Notes: generated by a model not told the origin, from the sequence alone. A stretch of DNA of 64,000 bases from Cryomorphaceae bacterium (GCA_017798125.1 CP059070.1:1054001-1118000); one strand, 5' to 3'; numbered from the stretch's first letter, positions 8,837 through 17,163 are shown. Translations and numbers: made by a program.

Positions 8837-9033
8837 GTAGTTGGCGAGATAAATTAACACCACCGTTTCTAAGACCCTACACCAAGATCTATCGGGAAGA
8901 AGGCTGGCGCGCCGTGGTCAAGAAGGGCGGCTGGAAGCTCATAGCCATCGTCGTTCTCTATTATCTGATCCGCGACAGCATCTTATACCTCCTAATACCC
9001 TACTTGGTGGCCCGCGGCCTGATGTCGGCCTAA
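8833..9033 (+). CDS. Small single-pass membrane protein of unknown function
   Basis: A 66-residue product starts at an ATGA overlap with pgi, which supports it being a real translated gene. The first half is basic and amphipathic (LRPYTKIYREEGWRAVVKKG). It is followed by a hydrophobic segment near residues 34-58 (LIAIVVLYYLIRDSILYLLI) that could span the membrane. I do not recognise a family. The coupling to pgi may reflect co-expression only. Confidence 0.65.
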   Translation: MSSWRDKLTPPFLRPYTKIYREEGWRAVVKKGGWKLIAIVVLYYLIRDSILYLLIPYLVARGLMSA

Positions 9034-9047
9034 GTCCTTACTTTTAC

Positions 9048-9063
9048 ATCGCGCCGTAGGCGC
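9048..9063 (-). repeat. Dispersed hairpin element, copy 3 (intergenic)
   Basis: ATCGCGCCGTAGGCGC, the CG-stem form, lies 15 bases after the stop of the small membrane protein gene. Copy 4 follows 13 bases later in opposite orientation. Confidence 0.85.
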
Positions 9064-9076
9064 ATAAAAAGAATAT

Positions 9077-9092
9077 GGCCCTACGGGCCGAT
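9077..9092 (+). repeat. Dispersed hairpin element, copy 4 (intergenic)
   Basis: GGCCCTACGGGCCGAT, identical to copy 1. It faces copy 3 as a divergently oriented pair in the 73-base gap. Confidence 0.9.
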
Positions 9093-9106
9093 AAAAACCT
9101 TCAGCT

Positions 9107-9541
9107 ATGCATACTGGAATGCTTCATTTGCACTCAACGATCGCACTATTGGTCCTCTTGTTCCTCGTCTTCGGTATTGTCCGCGGCGCGATGGGCGGAA
9201 ACCGCGAGGCCTTTGGGGCCATCGACAAGCGCATCACGCTTTTGACGCTCATTTTTGCCCACCTTCAATTGTTGATCGGTCTCTATTTGTGGTATACCCG
9301 CATGAGCGGCTGGGGCTGGGACATGGGCATGATCATGCGCGAACCGGGCATGCGCCTCTTGGGCGTGGAGCACTTCACTACGATGTTGATCGCTATTGTG
9401 CTGATCACCGTGGTGCGTAGCCGGACGAAGAAGATGACGGAAGCGAAGAAACAGTATCGTTCGATGCTGATCGGTTATGGTATTGCCTTGTTGCTCGTAC
9501 TGATCCGCATTCCGTGGAATCAGTGGAGCTTGATACAATGA
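9107..9541 (+). CDS. Four-helix integral membrane protein, cytochrome-b-like in annotation
   Basis: The 144-residue product has four predicted membrane helices, around residues 8-27, 45-62, 86-105 and 120-136. Histidines lie near helix ends (HLHS at 6-9, AHLQ near 51, EHFT near 93). Small Bacteroidota proteins of this layout are often labelled cytochrome b, but no heme-binding pair is proven here. The stop codon overlaps the most likely hflX start as ATGA, so the two are probably translated together. Function unknown. Confidence 0.7.
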   Translation: MHTGMLHLHSTIALLVLLFLVFGIVRGAMGGNREAFGAIDKRITLLTLIFAHLQLLIGLYLWYTRMSGWGWDMGMIMREPGMRLLGVEHFTTMLIAIVLITVVRSRTKKMTEAKKQYRSMLIGYGIALLLVLIRIPWNQWSLIQ

Positions 9542-10731
9542 TCGAAACCGGAAGGAAGACCCAAGGAGCGAGTACGGCCGTACTCATTGGAATCATCAAC
9601 TTTGAACAGGATGAGGTTCAGGTCAAGGAATACTTGGATGAACTCGAATTTCTGACCCTGACAGCGGGCGCTGAGACCTTGAAGCGCTTCACGCAGAAGA
9701 TTGATATCCCCAATCCCAAGACCTTTATTGGCTCGGGAAAACTCAGTGAGGTCAAGGAGTACATGCTAAAGAACAAGGTGGACCTCGCCATCTTTGACGA
9801 CGAATTGAGCCCCTCCCAACTTCGAAACATCGAGAAGTTCTTGGAGAAAGGAGTTTTGGACCGAACCAACCTGATCTTGGACATCTTTGCTGGACGTGCT
9901 CAGACGAGCTATGCGCGCACCCAAGTGGAGCTGGCCCAGTACGAGTACTTGCTGCCGCGATTGACCCGGATGTGGACGCACTTGGAACGTCAGCGCGGGG
10001 GTATCGGTCTTCGGGGTCCAGGGGAAACGGAGATCGAAACCGACCGCCGGATTGTGCGGGACAAAATTGCCCTGCTCAAGAAAAAATTGCAGAAGGTGGA
10101 CAAACAAATGGCCACCCAGCGAAAGAATCGTGGAGCCCTAGTTCGCGTCGCCCTAGTAGGATACACCAACGTCGGCAAGTCCACGCTGATGAACCTGCTT
10201 TCCAAATCGGACGTGTTTGCCGAGAACAAGCTCTTTGCCACCTTGGACACCACAGTCCGAAAGGTCGTGATTGGCAACCTCCCCTTCCTTTTGAGCGATA
10301 CGGTCGGATTCATCCGCAAGCTGCCCACCCAACTCGTAGAGTCCTTTAAAAGTACGCTCGATGAGGTGCGCGAAGCCGATCTCTTGATGCACGTGGTCGA
10401 CATCAGTCATCCGAACTTCGAAGAGCACATCGCTTCGGTGAACCAGATCATCGCGGAGATCAAGGCGGCCGATAAGCCCACCCTGATGATCTTCAATAAG
10501 ATCGATGCTTATTCATATGTGGAGAAGGAGGAAGATGACTTGACGCCCAAAACCAAGGAGAACTGGTCCTTGGAAGACTGGCGCAAGACCTGGATGGCGC
10601 GTCAAGACGTGGAGTCCATGTTCATCTCCGCCACGGAGAAAGAGAATATCGATGACTTGCGCGAGCGCATGTATGAGCGCGTGAAGGAGATTCACGCCAA
10701 GCGCTATCCCTACAATTCCTATTTATATTGA
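9538..10731 (+). CDS. hflX: Ribosome-associated GTPase HflX
   Basis: HflX binds the large ribosomal subunit and rescues stalled or stressed ribosomes. I choose ATG 9538, overlapping the upstream stop as ATGA, over an earlier start at 9514 inside the neighbour. The 397-residue product has the N-terminal HflX domain, the linker signature GIGLRGPGETEIETDRR, and the G domain with G1 GYTNVGKS at 208-215, G3 DTVGFIRKLP and G4 NKID. The C-terminal extension is short, as is usual in Bacteroidota. The converging regulator gene ends 2 bases after it. Confidence 0.95.
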   Translation: MIETGRKTQGASTAVLIGIINFEQDEVQVKEYLDELEFLTLTAGAETLKRFTQKIDIPNPKTFIGSGKLSEVKEYMLKNKVDLAIFDDELSPSQLRNIEKFLEKGVLDRTNLILDIFAGRAQTSYARTQVELAQYEYLLPRLTRMWTHLERQRGGIGLRGPGETEIETDRRIVRDKIALLKKKLQKVDKQMATQRKNRGALVRVALVGYTNVGKSTLMNLLSKSDVFAENKLFATLDTTVRKVVIGNLPFLLSDTVGFIRKLPTQLVESFKSTLDEVREADLLMHVVDISHPNFEEHIASVNQIIAEIKAADKPTLMIFNKIDAYSYVEKEEDDLTPKTKENWSLEDWRKTWMARQDVESMFISATEKENIDDLRERMYERVKEIHAKRYPYNSYLY

Positions 10732-10732
10732 T

Positions 10733-11422
10733 TTAAACGGTGATGCCGGATCGCTTCAACAAGCCTTCCTCTGCGATGAGCTTGATGCCGTGATCGTCCA
10801 CTCCGATGAGGCCTTCGTCTTCAAACTGCTTGAGCAGGCGATAAATCGTGGTGCGTGTGGTGCAGATGAGGTTGGCCAAATCCCGCGGCGTAAAGCGCAC
10901 GCTAAGGTGTCCATCAGGTTCGGTGCCGAACTTCTTGCCCAAGGTCAACAAGGATCCCGCGAGCCGCTGTGCGCTTGGCTGCTGGATCAAGTTGGTGGCT
11001 CGCATTTCAAGTTCGCTGAGCGCTTCGTCCATCTGACGCATTAAGGCATAGCTGATGTTGGGGTTTTGAGCCAGTGAAGCCAGGAATTCCCCTTTGTAGA
11101 TCAAGATGGCTTTAACCTCGCTCAGTGCCTGGGCCTGTTTGGTATGAACCCCTGTGCCCAACAGATCAGATAGACCGAGAACACCCCCGGCAATGTGGAT
11201 GCCTGAAATGGTGTCGCTTTGTGGGCCGGGAACCACGGTTTTCAGATGGCCGTGCCAAATCAAGTAGATCCCGCGGACGTCGTCGTCTAGGTGAAAAAGC
11301 ATATCACCGGGCTGCAGATCCAGCTCCTGTCCTTGCTCGGAGCAGAAACGAAAGACCTCCTCGTCAGCCCAGTCAAAGACCTCTAAAAAGGGGGATGCAT
11401 TTTGCCAGTGGTTCCGCGACAT
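10733..11422 (-). CDS. Crp/Fnr-family transcription regulator without Fe-S cysteines
   Basis: The 229-residue protein has a cyclic-nucleotide-binding-type beta-roll (residues about 20-130), a dimer helix and a winged helix-turn-helix (TPRDLANLICTTRTTIYRLL). It lacks an N-terminal cysteine cluster. In the recognition helix the Glu that reads TGA/TCA half-sites in CRP and FNR is replaced by Thr191, while Arg195 is kept, so its DNA target probably differs from that of its neighbour. Upstream is an FNR-type box (11476-11487) at 29.5 bases from a perfect -7 element, so it is itself likely controlled by the FNR-like protein. Confidence 0.85.
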   Translation of the reverse strand: MSRNHWQNASPFLEVFDWADEEVFRFCSEQGQELDLQPGDMLFHLDDDVRGIYLIWHGHLKTVVPGPQSDTISGIHIAGGVLGLSDLLGTGVHTKQAQALSEVKAILIYKGEFLASLAQNPNISYALMRQMDEALSELEMRATNLIQQPSAQRLAGSLLTLGKKFGTEPDGHLSVRFTPRDLANLICTTRTTIYRLLKQFEDEGLIGVDDHGIKLIAEEGLLKRSGITV

Positions 11423-11444
11423 GATAATACCTCAGGTTCGAAAC

Positions 11445-11452
11445 CAAATGTA
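11445..11452 (-). promoter_or_regulatory. -7 promoter element of the Crp-like gene
   Basis: On the minus strand the sequence reads TACATTTG, a perfect TAnnTTTG. No clear -33 element is present; instead an FNR-type box is centred 29.5 bases from its first base, as expected for an activator-dependent promoter. Confidence 0.65.
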
Positions 11453-11475
11453 GAACTACCCCAAAGGGAGTTAAA

Positions 11476-11487
11476 TGACATACGTCA
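11476..11487 (-). promoter_or_regulatory. FNR/CRP-type operator upstream of the Crp-like gene
   Basis: TGACATACGTCA is a perfect TGAC-N4-GTCA dyad, which fits the FNR pattern TTGAY-N4-RTCAA at the inner positions. The centre is 11481.5. A second, longer inverted repeat, GTGAAA (11490-11495) with TTTCAC (11508-11513), lies next to it and may be part of the same control region. Confidence 0.65.
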
Positions 11488-11520
11488 GGTGAAAAGATGA
11501 TAATAGTTTCACTCAGGTGC

Positions 11521-12216
11521 TCAGTCGTACACCTTTCCTATGCGCGTGAGTTCCGGGGCATTGAGGATGCGCAGCTTGCGCCCTTTGAGCTCGATAAGCT
11601 CGTCTTCCTTGAACTCGCTCAAGAGGCGAATCACGCTCTCCGTGGCCGTTCCCACCATATTGGCGAGCTCTTCACGGGTTAGAGAAATGTCCACCAATCC
11701 TTCTTCGGTCTCCCCAAAAGTTGATTGAAGTACGAGTAGGACTTCCGCGAGTCGTTCCCGAACGGATTTCTGGGCCAAGTTGGTGATCAGCTTTCCAGCC
11801 TCTCCGAGCTCTCGTGACATTTCCTTCATGATGCGCAGGGAGAATTTGGCATTTCCTTCGATGCTCTCAAACAAGATTTTCTTGGGCACAAAGCAGGCCG
11901 AAGTATCTTCAAGAGTGGTTACCGTTGCCGAGAGGTTTTCGCCGCTCAAAATGCTGCGGTAGCCAATGATTTCACCGTCCTTGGCGAATCGGATAATTTG
12001 TTCTTTTCCATCGGACCCTAAGCGGCTTAATTTTGCCTTTCCCTTTCGGATGCAATAGATTCCTCCAGGTCGATTTCCCTCGTGGAAAATGATCTGACCT
12101 TTCTTGAAAAAAGTACACGATTTGATGTTCTCGAGCTTGCTCAGTTCTTCGGCTGAAAGCTCGTGAAATGGCGAGTCAACGCGGCTTGGGCAGTTTTGGC
12201 AATCGAAATGTTCCAT
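11521..12216 (-). CDS. fnr: FNR-like Crp/Fnr regulator with N-terminal cysteines
   Basis: This is probably the oxygen- or redox-responsive regulator of the cco genes. I start at ATG 12216 (MEHFDCQNCPSR); the frame extends upstream to 12324, but that would cross the promoter. The 231-residue product has Cys6, Cys9 and Cys34 near the N-terminus plus Cys55 and Cys109, enough for an Fe-S cluster as in FNR, although the spacing differs from E. coli. The recognition helix TESVIRLL keeps Glu193 and Arg197, the pair that reads TGA/TCA. It is divergent from ccoI with a shared control region. Confidence 0.88.
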   Translation of the reverse strand: MEHFDCQNCPSRVDSPFHELSAEELSKLENIKSCTFFKKGQIIFHEGNRPGGIYCIRKGKAKLSRLGSDGKEQIIRFAKDGEIIGYRSILSGENLSATVTTLEDTSACFVPKKILFESIEGNAKFSLRIMKEMSRELGEAGKLITNLAQKSVRERLAEVLLVLQSTFGETEEGLVDISLTREELANMVGTATESVIRLLSEFKEDELIELKGRKLRILNAPELTRIGKVYD

Positions 12217-12230
12217 AGTTCTAGGGCTAT

Positions 12231-12262
12231 CAAATATACGACCGGGCCGGCGAACCCCCAAA
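12231..12262 (-). promoter_or_regulatory. Promoter of the fnr-like gene
   Basis: On the minus strand TTTG (12262-12259), 20 bases, then TATATTTG (12238-12231), a full match to the Bacteroidota pattern with optimal spacing. The start codon follows 15 bases later. Unlike the activated promoters nearby it has its own -33 element. Confidence 0.75.
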
Positions 12263-12269
12263 GAAAACC

Positions 12270-12281
12270 TGACCAATATCA
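12270..12281 (+). promoter_or_regulatory. FNR-type operator between fnr and ccoI
   Basis: TGACCAATATCA fits TGAY-N4-RTCA. The centre is 12275.5. The -7-like GAGGTTTG at 12305-12312 lies exactly 29.5 bases downstream toward ccoI. On the other side the box is about 50 bases upstream of the predicted fnr transcript start and could also serve autoregulation. Confidence 0.6.
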
Positions 12282-12317
12282 TATGCCTACTTGACTTTTG
12301 TTCAGAGGTTTGTACCG

Positions 12318-14732
12318 ATGTCAAAAACCGTTTCGGAAGCTGTGGAATGCGCCCATTGCGGGGCCGAGTGCCGAGAAGATGAGGTCGTTCTTCAAGACCT
12401 TCATTTTTGCTGTACCGGTTGCCGTACGGTGTATGAACTGCTCAGCGAAAATGACCTCTGCGATTACTATGAGCTGGAGGAGCTGAGTGGTATCGCGCCG
12501 AAAGGCGCATTCAAAGGGTCTTATGACTATCTGAACGACGAGGGTATTCAGGACCGACTCCTTGAATTTACGGATGGGCAGACGGCCGTTGTTCGCCTTT
12601 ATTTGCCGGCCATTCATTGCAGCAGCTGTATTTGGCTGTTGGAGCACATGGACCGATTGACTCCGGGGATTTTGCACAGCGAAGTGAATTTCCCGAAGAA
12701 AGAGATCCGGGTCACCTATCAATTGGAGAAGCAATCGCTCAGCCAAGTCGCGGAGTTTTTGGCGATGTTGGGCTATCCGCCCAATATAAATTTGAGTGAT
12801 TTGGATGGAGGTGAGCGAAAGCAGAATAGAACGCTGATATACCAATTGGGCATCGCGGCGTTCGCCTTTGGGAATGTTATGCTCTTGGCTCTGCCCGAGT
12901 ATTTCGGAACGGATGTCTGGCTGGCTCGTTACGCTCCATTCTTCCGCTACATTATGATGATCCTGTCGATTCCAGTGATCCTCTATAGCGCTCGCGATTA
13001 CTTTCGCAGTGCTTGGTCGGGATTGCGGCAGCGCTACATCAATATTGACGTTCCGATCGCCTTGGGAATCTCAGTGCTCTTTATTCGCTCCTCTTATGAA
13101 GTACTTTCGGGGATTGCGCCGGGGTATTTTGACTCCTTGACCGGGCTGGTCTTTTTTCTACTGCTTGGACGCGTCTTCCAGGCGAAGACTTATGAACACT
13201 TGAGCTTTGAGCGCGATTACCGTTCCTATTTCCCCGTAGCGGTGACACGCTTAAGAGGTGGAACGGAAGCCTCGGTGGCCATCAACGAATTGGAGGTCGG
13301 AGACCGCATTGTGATTCGCCATGGCGAGATGGTCCCGGCAGACAGTCGCTTGATCGTGGGAACGGCCCTGATCGACAACAGTTTTGTCACCGGTGAGTCG
13401 GATCCGGTGACCTATGAAACAGGACAGCGCATCTATGCCGGTGGAACCCAGAAAGGGGGCGTTATTGAGCTAACGATTGAGAAGCCTGTTTCCCAGAGCT
13501 ATTTGACGGAGCTCTGGAACAACGATATTTTCCGGAAAGAGAAGGAGGGGCGATTCCAGAATTTGACCAACCGAATCAGTGCTTGGTTCACGGCGGTGGT
13601 CTTGGTGATTGCCGGCGTTTCTACTTTTTATTGGTGGGGCATTGACCAGCGGACGGCTTTGCATGTGTTTACCGCCGTATTGATTGTGGCCTGCCCCTGT
13701 GCCTTGGCTTTGTCGGCTCCTTTTGCTCTGGGGAATATGCTTCGTTTGTTCGGGCGTCGAGGCTTTTACTTGAAGAGTGCAGAAGTCATTGAACGGTTGG
13801 CCAGCCTTACGTCCTTGGTCTTTGATAAGACGGGGACCCTGACGGAAAGTGCGCACAGCCAACTGGAGTTCATTGGCGATACGCTGGCGGAAGTTCAAGA
13901 GGCCTCTATGGCTGCTCTTTTTCGACAGAGCAATCATCCGCTCAGCCGTTTGATCAGTGATCACTTGGACCGCAGAAGCGGTGAACGTGTGATCGAGTTT
14001 GAAGAGCACACGGGAAAAGGTATTCGGGGGAACATTGGTGGGCATTCCTATCTGTTGGGCAGTGCTTCATTCGTGGGGGCGGAAACTTCGGGCTCTTCGA
14101 ATCAAACCCGTGTTTATGTGCGGGAAGACGATCGCCTTCTCGGGTATTTCTTGATCAAGAATCAATACCGCCCTGGAGTCAGTGGACTCATTCAAAGGCT
14201 TAAGGAGCGTTTTAAGCTTCAGGTGTTGTCCGGGGACCGATCGGGCGAAGCTTCAACATTGAAGGCTATATTCGGAGCGGATGTTCCACTCTTGTTTGAG
14301 CAAAGTCCTACGGATAAACTGGAGTATGTTCGAAGCCAGCAAGAGGAGGGAGCGCGCGTTTTGATGATCGGAGACGGATTGAATGACGCCGGCGCACTTC
14401 AGCAAAGTGATGTGGGCGTAAGCCTTAGCGAGAACATCAATACGTTTTCGCCCTCGTGCGACGGTATTTTGGCAGCAGAGTCTTTGGAAGAGTTCCCTGA
14501 ATTCTTGCACTGGGCGCGCAAGACGGTGCGCATCATCTATGCGAGTTTTGCGCTCAGCTTTGCCTACAACTTGGTCGGTATGTACTTCGCGGTGACGGGT
14601 CAGTTGAGTCCGATCGTTGCTGCTATATTAATGCCGCTCAGCAGCATCACTGTGGTGTTCTTTGCCACAGCGGGAACGAATCTGGCCGTAGGCCAAAAAC
14701 CCGCGCCCCGCGGGGCTTCAGACAAAAGCTGA
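12318..14732 (+). CDS. ccoI: Copper-transporting P1B-type ATPase for cbb3 oxidase assembly
   Basis: CcoI/CopA2-type ATPases export copper to the periplasm for the CuB site of cbb3 oxidase. ATG 12318 is chosen over TTG 12291, which lies in the promoter region. The 804-residue product has an N-terminal Cys-rich metal-binding segment (CAHCGAEC at 11-18, CCTGC at 31-35), an HMA domain with CSSC at 101-104, membrane helices, the TGES actuator, the transport motif CPC at 459-461, the phosphorylation site DKTGT from Asp503, and GDGLNDA. Two hairpin elements lie in the gene (12492 and 14680). Its neighbours ccoS-ccoNO fix the role. Confidence 0.93.
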   Translation: MSKTVSEAVECAHCGAECREDEVVLQDLHFCCTGCRTVYELLSENDLCDYYELEELSGIAPKGAFKGSYDYLNDEGIQDRLLEFTDGQTAVVRLYLPAIHCSSCIWLLEHMDRLTPGILHSEVNFPKKEIRVTYQLEKQSLSQVAEFLAMLGYPPNINLSDLDGGERKQNRTLIYQLGIAAFAFGNVMLLALPEYFGTDVWLARYAPFFRYIMMILSIPVILYSARDYFRSAWSGLRQRYINIDVPIALGISVLFIRSSYEVLSGIAPGYFDSLTGLVFFLLLGRVFQAKTYEHLSFERDYRSYFPVAVTRLRGGTEASVAINELEVGDRIVIRHGEMVPADSRLIVGTALIDNSFVTGESDPVTYETGQRIYAGGTQKGGVIELTIEKPVSQSYLTELWNNDIFRKEKEGRFQNLTNRISAWFTAVVLVIAGVSTFYWWGIDQRTALHVFTAVLIVACPCALALSAPFALGNMLRLFGRRGFYLKSAEVIERLASLTSLVFDKTGTLTESAHSQLEFIGDTLAEVQEASMAALFRQSNHPLSRLISDHLDRRSGERVIEFEEHTGKGIRGNIGGHSYLLGSASFVGAETSGSSNQTRVYVREDDRLLGYFLIKNQYRPGVSGLIQRLKERFKLQVLSGDRSGEASTLKAIFGADVPLLFEQSPTDKLEYVRSQQEEGARVLMIGDGLNDAGALQQSDVGVSLSENINTFSPSCDGILAAESLEEFPEFLHWARKTVRIIYASFALSFAYNLVGMYFAVTGQLSPIVAAILMPLSSITVVFFATAGTNLAVGQKPAPRGASDKS
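12492..12508 (-). repeat. Dispersed hairpin element, copy 5 (inside ccoI)
   Basis: ATCGCGCCGAAAGGCGC has the CG-stem arms with a 4-base GAAA loop, a GNRA-type tetraloop. It is read as GIAPKGA in the gene. Confidence 0.75.
14680..14695 (-). repeat. Dispersed hairpin element, compensated variant (copy 19)
   Basis: ATCTGGCCGTAGGCCA differs from copy 2 by G to T and C to A at the outer stem pair, so the 5-bp stem is preserved as T-A. The loop is GTA. It lies at the 3' end of ccoI and is read as LAVGQ. It is the weakest member and could be chance. Confidence 0.5.
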
Positions 14733-14751
14733 TAAAAGTCATCTTTTTCTC

Positions 14752-14763
14752 TGACGCTTGTCA
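14752..14763 (+). promoter_or_regulatory. FNR-type operator of the ccoS-ccoNOQP operon
   Basis: TGACGCTTGTCA is a perfect TGAC-N4-GTCA dyad centred at 14757.5. The -7-like TAAATTCG at 14787-14794 starts 29.5 bases downstream. The predicted start of transcription near 14800 places the box near -42, the class II activator position. Confidence 0.65.
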
Positions 14764-14786
14764 TAAAGCTCCCTATGGGCTCGTCC

Positions 14787-14794
14787 TAAATTCG
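14787..14794 (+). promoter_or_regulatory. -7-like element of the cco operon promoter
   Basis: TAAATTCG has one mismatch to TAnnTTTG. There is no -33 TTTG at the usual spacing; the FNR-type box takes its place. Confidence 0.5.
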
Positions 14795-14814
14795 CATCTG
14801 TAAACCTAAAGTCT

Positions 14815-14976
14815 ATGTCTGTACTGTTTATCCTGATCATTGTGAGCCTCTTGGTCGCCTTGGTATTCTTGGGTGCCTTCATTTGGTCGGTGAAGAGTGG
14901 ACAGTATGATGACGACTATACACCATCCGTTCGGATGCTGTTTGACAAACCGAAGAAATCACAATCCAAACCGTAA
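14815..14976 (+). CDS. ccoS: cbb3-type oxidase assembly protein CcoS
   Basis: The 53-residue product has one membrane helix (LFILIIVSLLVALVFLGAFIW, residues 4-24) followed by SGQYDDDYTPSVRMLFD, the conserved CcoS tail. CcoS is needed for cofactor insertion into cbb3 oxidase. The gene is shorter than a 60-residue cut-off and easy to miss. It lies 3 bases before ccoNO and 82 bases after ccoI, behind the FNR-type promoter. Confidence 0.92.
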   Translation: MSVLFILIIVSLLVALVFLGAFIWSVKSGQYDDDYTPSVRMLFDKPKKSQSKP

Positions 14977-14979
14977 CCT

Positions 14980-17157
14980 ATGGAACTCGAGAAGTTTTAT
15001 TACGACAATAAGTCGGTTCGCAACTTCGCCTACGCCACCTTGCTTTGGGGGGTCGTGGGTATGTTGGTCGGGGTGCTGATCGCCCTCCAACTCTTTGTCC
15101 CATCTCTGTCCTTTGATCTTCCCTGGCTGACCTTTGGTCGCCTTCGCCCGTTGCACACCAATGCGGTGATTTTTGCCTTTGTGGGGAATGCCATCTTTGC
15201 CGGAGTTTATTATTCTTTGCAGCGCTTGCTGAAGGCCCGCATGTGGTCCGATAAACTCAGCGCCATCCACTTCTGGGGTTGGCAGTTGATCATTGTTGCT
15301 GCAGCAATCACCTTGCCTTTGGGAATCAGCTCGAGTAAAGAATATGCGGAATTGGAATGGCCCATTGATATCGCGATTGCGGTGGTCTGGGTCATTTTTG
15401 GTTGGAACATGTTTGCGACCATCTTAAAGCGTCGCGAGCGCCACTTGTACGTGGCCATCTGGTTCTACATTGCCACCTTTGTGACTGTAGCCGTACTCCA
15501 CATCTTCAACAACTTGGAGTTGCCCTTGACCTTCTTAAAGTCCTACTCGGTCTATGCCGGGGTCCAGGATGCCTTGGTTCAATGGTGGTATGGGCACAAC
15601 GCGGTAGCCTTCTTCCTGACCACACCGGTCTTGGGGCTGATGTACTACTTCGTGCCAAAGGCGGCGAACCGTCCCGTGTACAGCTACCGACTTTCCATCA
15701 TTCACTTCTGGGCACTGATCTTCATATACATCTGGGCTGGTCCTCACCACTTGCTCTATACTGCGCTTCCGGATTGGGCGCAAAGTCTGGGTACCGTCTT
15801 TAGTATTATGTTGATTGCGCCATCCTGGGGAGGGATGATCAATGGACTCCTGACGCTCCGCGGAGCTTGGGATCGCGTACGGGAAGATGTTATCCTCAAG
15901 TTCTTCGTGGTGGCGATTACCGCCTATGGTATGAGCACCTTTGAAGGTCCAATGCTCTCCTTGAAGAACGTGAATGCCTTAGCGCACTATACGGATTGGA
16001 TTCCCGCCCACGTACACATCGGTACCTTGGGATGGAACGGTATGTTGGTCTTCGGTATGCTTTATTGGATGATGCCACGTATGTTCAACACCAAGTTGTA
16101 CAGTGAGAAGGCCGCCAACATCCACTTCTGGATTGCGACCATGGGAATCATCTTCTGGGCACTTCCTATGTATTGGGCAGGATTTACCCAAAGCTTGATG
16201 TGGAAAGACTTCAACCCAGATGGAACCTTGGTGTACGGTAACTTCTTGGAAACGGTACTTCAACTCGTTCCGATGTACATCACTCGTGCTCTTGGTGGTA
16301 CCCTGTACTTAGTCGGTATGGTGATGATTGCTTGGAACATCATCAAGACGGTTAAGACCGGTAGCTTAATCGCCAATGAGGAGGCTGAGGCCGCTCCACT
16401 GGCTCCAACTTATAAGAAGAAGAAAGGCGAGTACTGGCACCACGCTATTGAGCGTCGTCCTGTACAGCTCATGATCCTCAGTATCATCTTGATCTTGATT
16501 GGTGGGGTCGTGGAAATTGTACCGACCATCATGGTCAAAGAAAACATTCCGACCATTGAATCCGTGCGCCCGTATACGGCCCTGGAGCTAGAAGGTCGCG
16601 ATTTGTATATCCGCGAAGGATGTAATGCGTGTCACTCACAAATGGTGCGTCCGTTCCGGTCCGAAACTGAGCGCTACGGCGAATACAGCAAGGCTGGGGA
16701 ATTTGTCTACGATCACCCATTCTTGTGGGGTTCCAAGCGGACTGGTCCGGATTTGCACCGAGAAGGGGGTAAGTACCCGCACAGCTGGCACTACAACCAC
16801 ATGTTGAATCCGCGGAGTATGTCTCCAGGATCACTGATGCCTCCGTATCCTTGGTTGTTTGAGAACTCGCTCAGCACCAAGAACACCGCCGGCAAGATCA
16901 AGGCCATGCAGAAACTCGGTGTACCCTACAGCGATGAGTACCGCGGAAATGCCGTGGGATACCTCGAAATGCAGGCTCAAGAGATTGCCGATGAGCTGAA
17001 CAAGGATCCGAATATTGAGATTACGGCTGATCGCGAGATCATCGCCCTCATTGCCTACTTGCAGCGCTTGGGTACGGACATCAAGGGCAGCGATGATGTT
17101 TGGTTGGGACCAGAGGACCCAACAATGCCAAAATCTGTTTCACAACTCCAAAACTAA
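14980..17157 (+). CDS. ccoNO: cbb3-type cytochrome c oxidase, fused subunits I and II (CcoN-CcoO)
   Basis: This is the catalytic core of the high-affinity terminal oxidase in the inner membrane. Residues 1 to about 480 are CcoN with twelve or more helices. Heme and CuB ligands stand out as His59 (RPLHTNAV), His206 (YGHNAV), His256-His257 (GPHHLL), His344 and His346 (AHVHIG), a spacing like that of proteobacterial CcoN. From about residue 500 a membrane anchor leads into CcoO, with the c-heme motif CNACH at 548-552. The N-O fusion is usual in Bacteroidota. ccoQ starts 6 bases later. Confidence 0.97.
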   Translation: MELEKFYYDNKSVRNFAYATLLWGVVGMLVGVLIALQLFVPSLSFDLPWLTFGRLRPLHTNAVIFAFVGNAIFAGVYYSLQRLLKARMWSDKLSAIHFWGWQLIIVAAAITLPLGISSSKEYAELEWPIDIAIAVVWVIFGWNMFATILKRRERHLYVAIWFYIATFVTVAVLHIFNNLELPLTFLKSYSVYAGVQDALVQWWYGHNAVAFFLTTPVLGLMYYFVPKAANRPVYSYRLSIIHFWALIFIYIWAGPHHLLYTALPDWAQSLGTVFSIMLIAPSWGGMINGLLTLRGAWDRVREDVILKFFVVAITAYGMSTFEGPMLSLKNVNALAHYTDWIPAHVHIGTLGWNGMLVFGMLYWMMPRMFNTKLYSEKAANIHFWIATMGIIFWALPMYWAGFTQSLMWKDFNPDGTLVYGNFLETVLQLVPMYITRALGGTLYLVGMVMIAWNIIKTVKTGSLIANEEAEAAPLAPTYKKKKGEYWHHAIERRPVQLMILSIILILIGGVVEIVPTIMVKENIPTIESVRPYTALELEGRDLYIREGCNACHSQMVRPFRSETERYGEYSKAGEFVYDHPFLWGSKRTGPDLHREGGKYPHSWHYNHMLNPRSMSPGSLMPPYPWLFENSLSTKNTAGKIKAMQKLGVPYSDEYRGNAVGYLEMQAQEIADELNKDPNIEITADREIIALIAYLQRLGTDIKGSDDVWLGPEDPTMPKSVSQLQN

Positions 17158-17163
17158 GACGCC

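Noticed and set aside
12217-12324. N-terminal extension of the FNR-like protein
   Set aside because: The extra 36 residues would be encoded across the FNR box and the promoter of the gene; the ATG at 12216 gives the usual FNR-like length.
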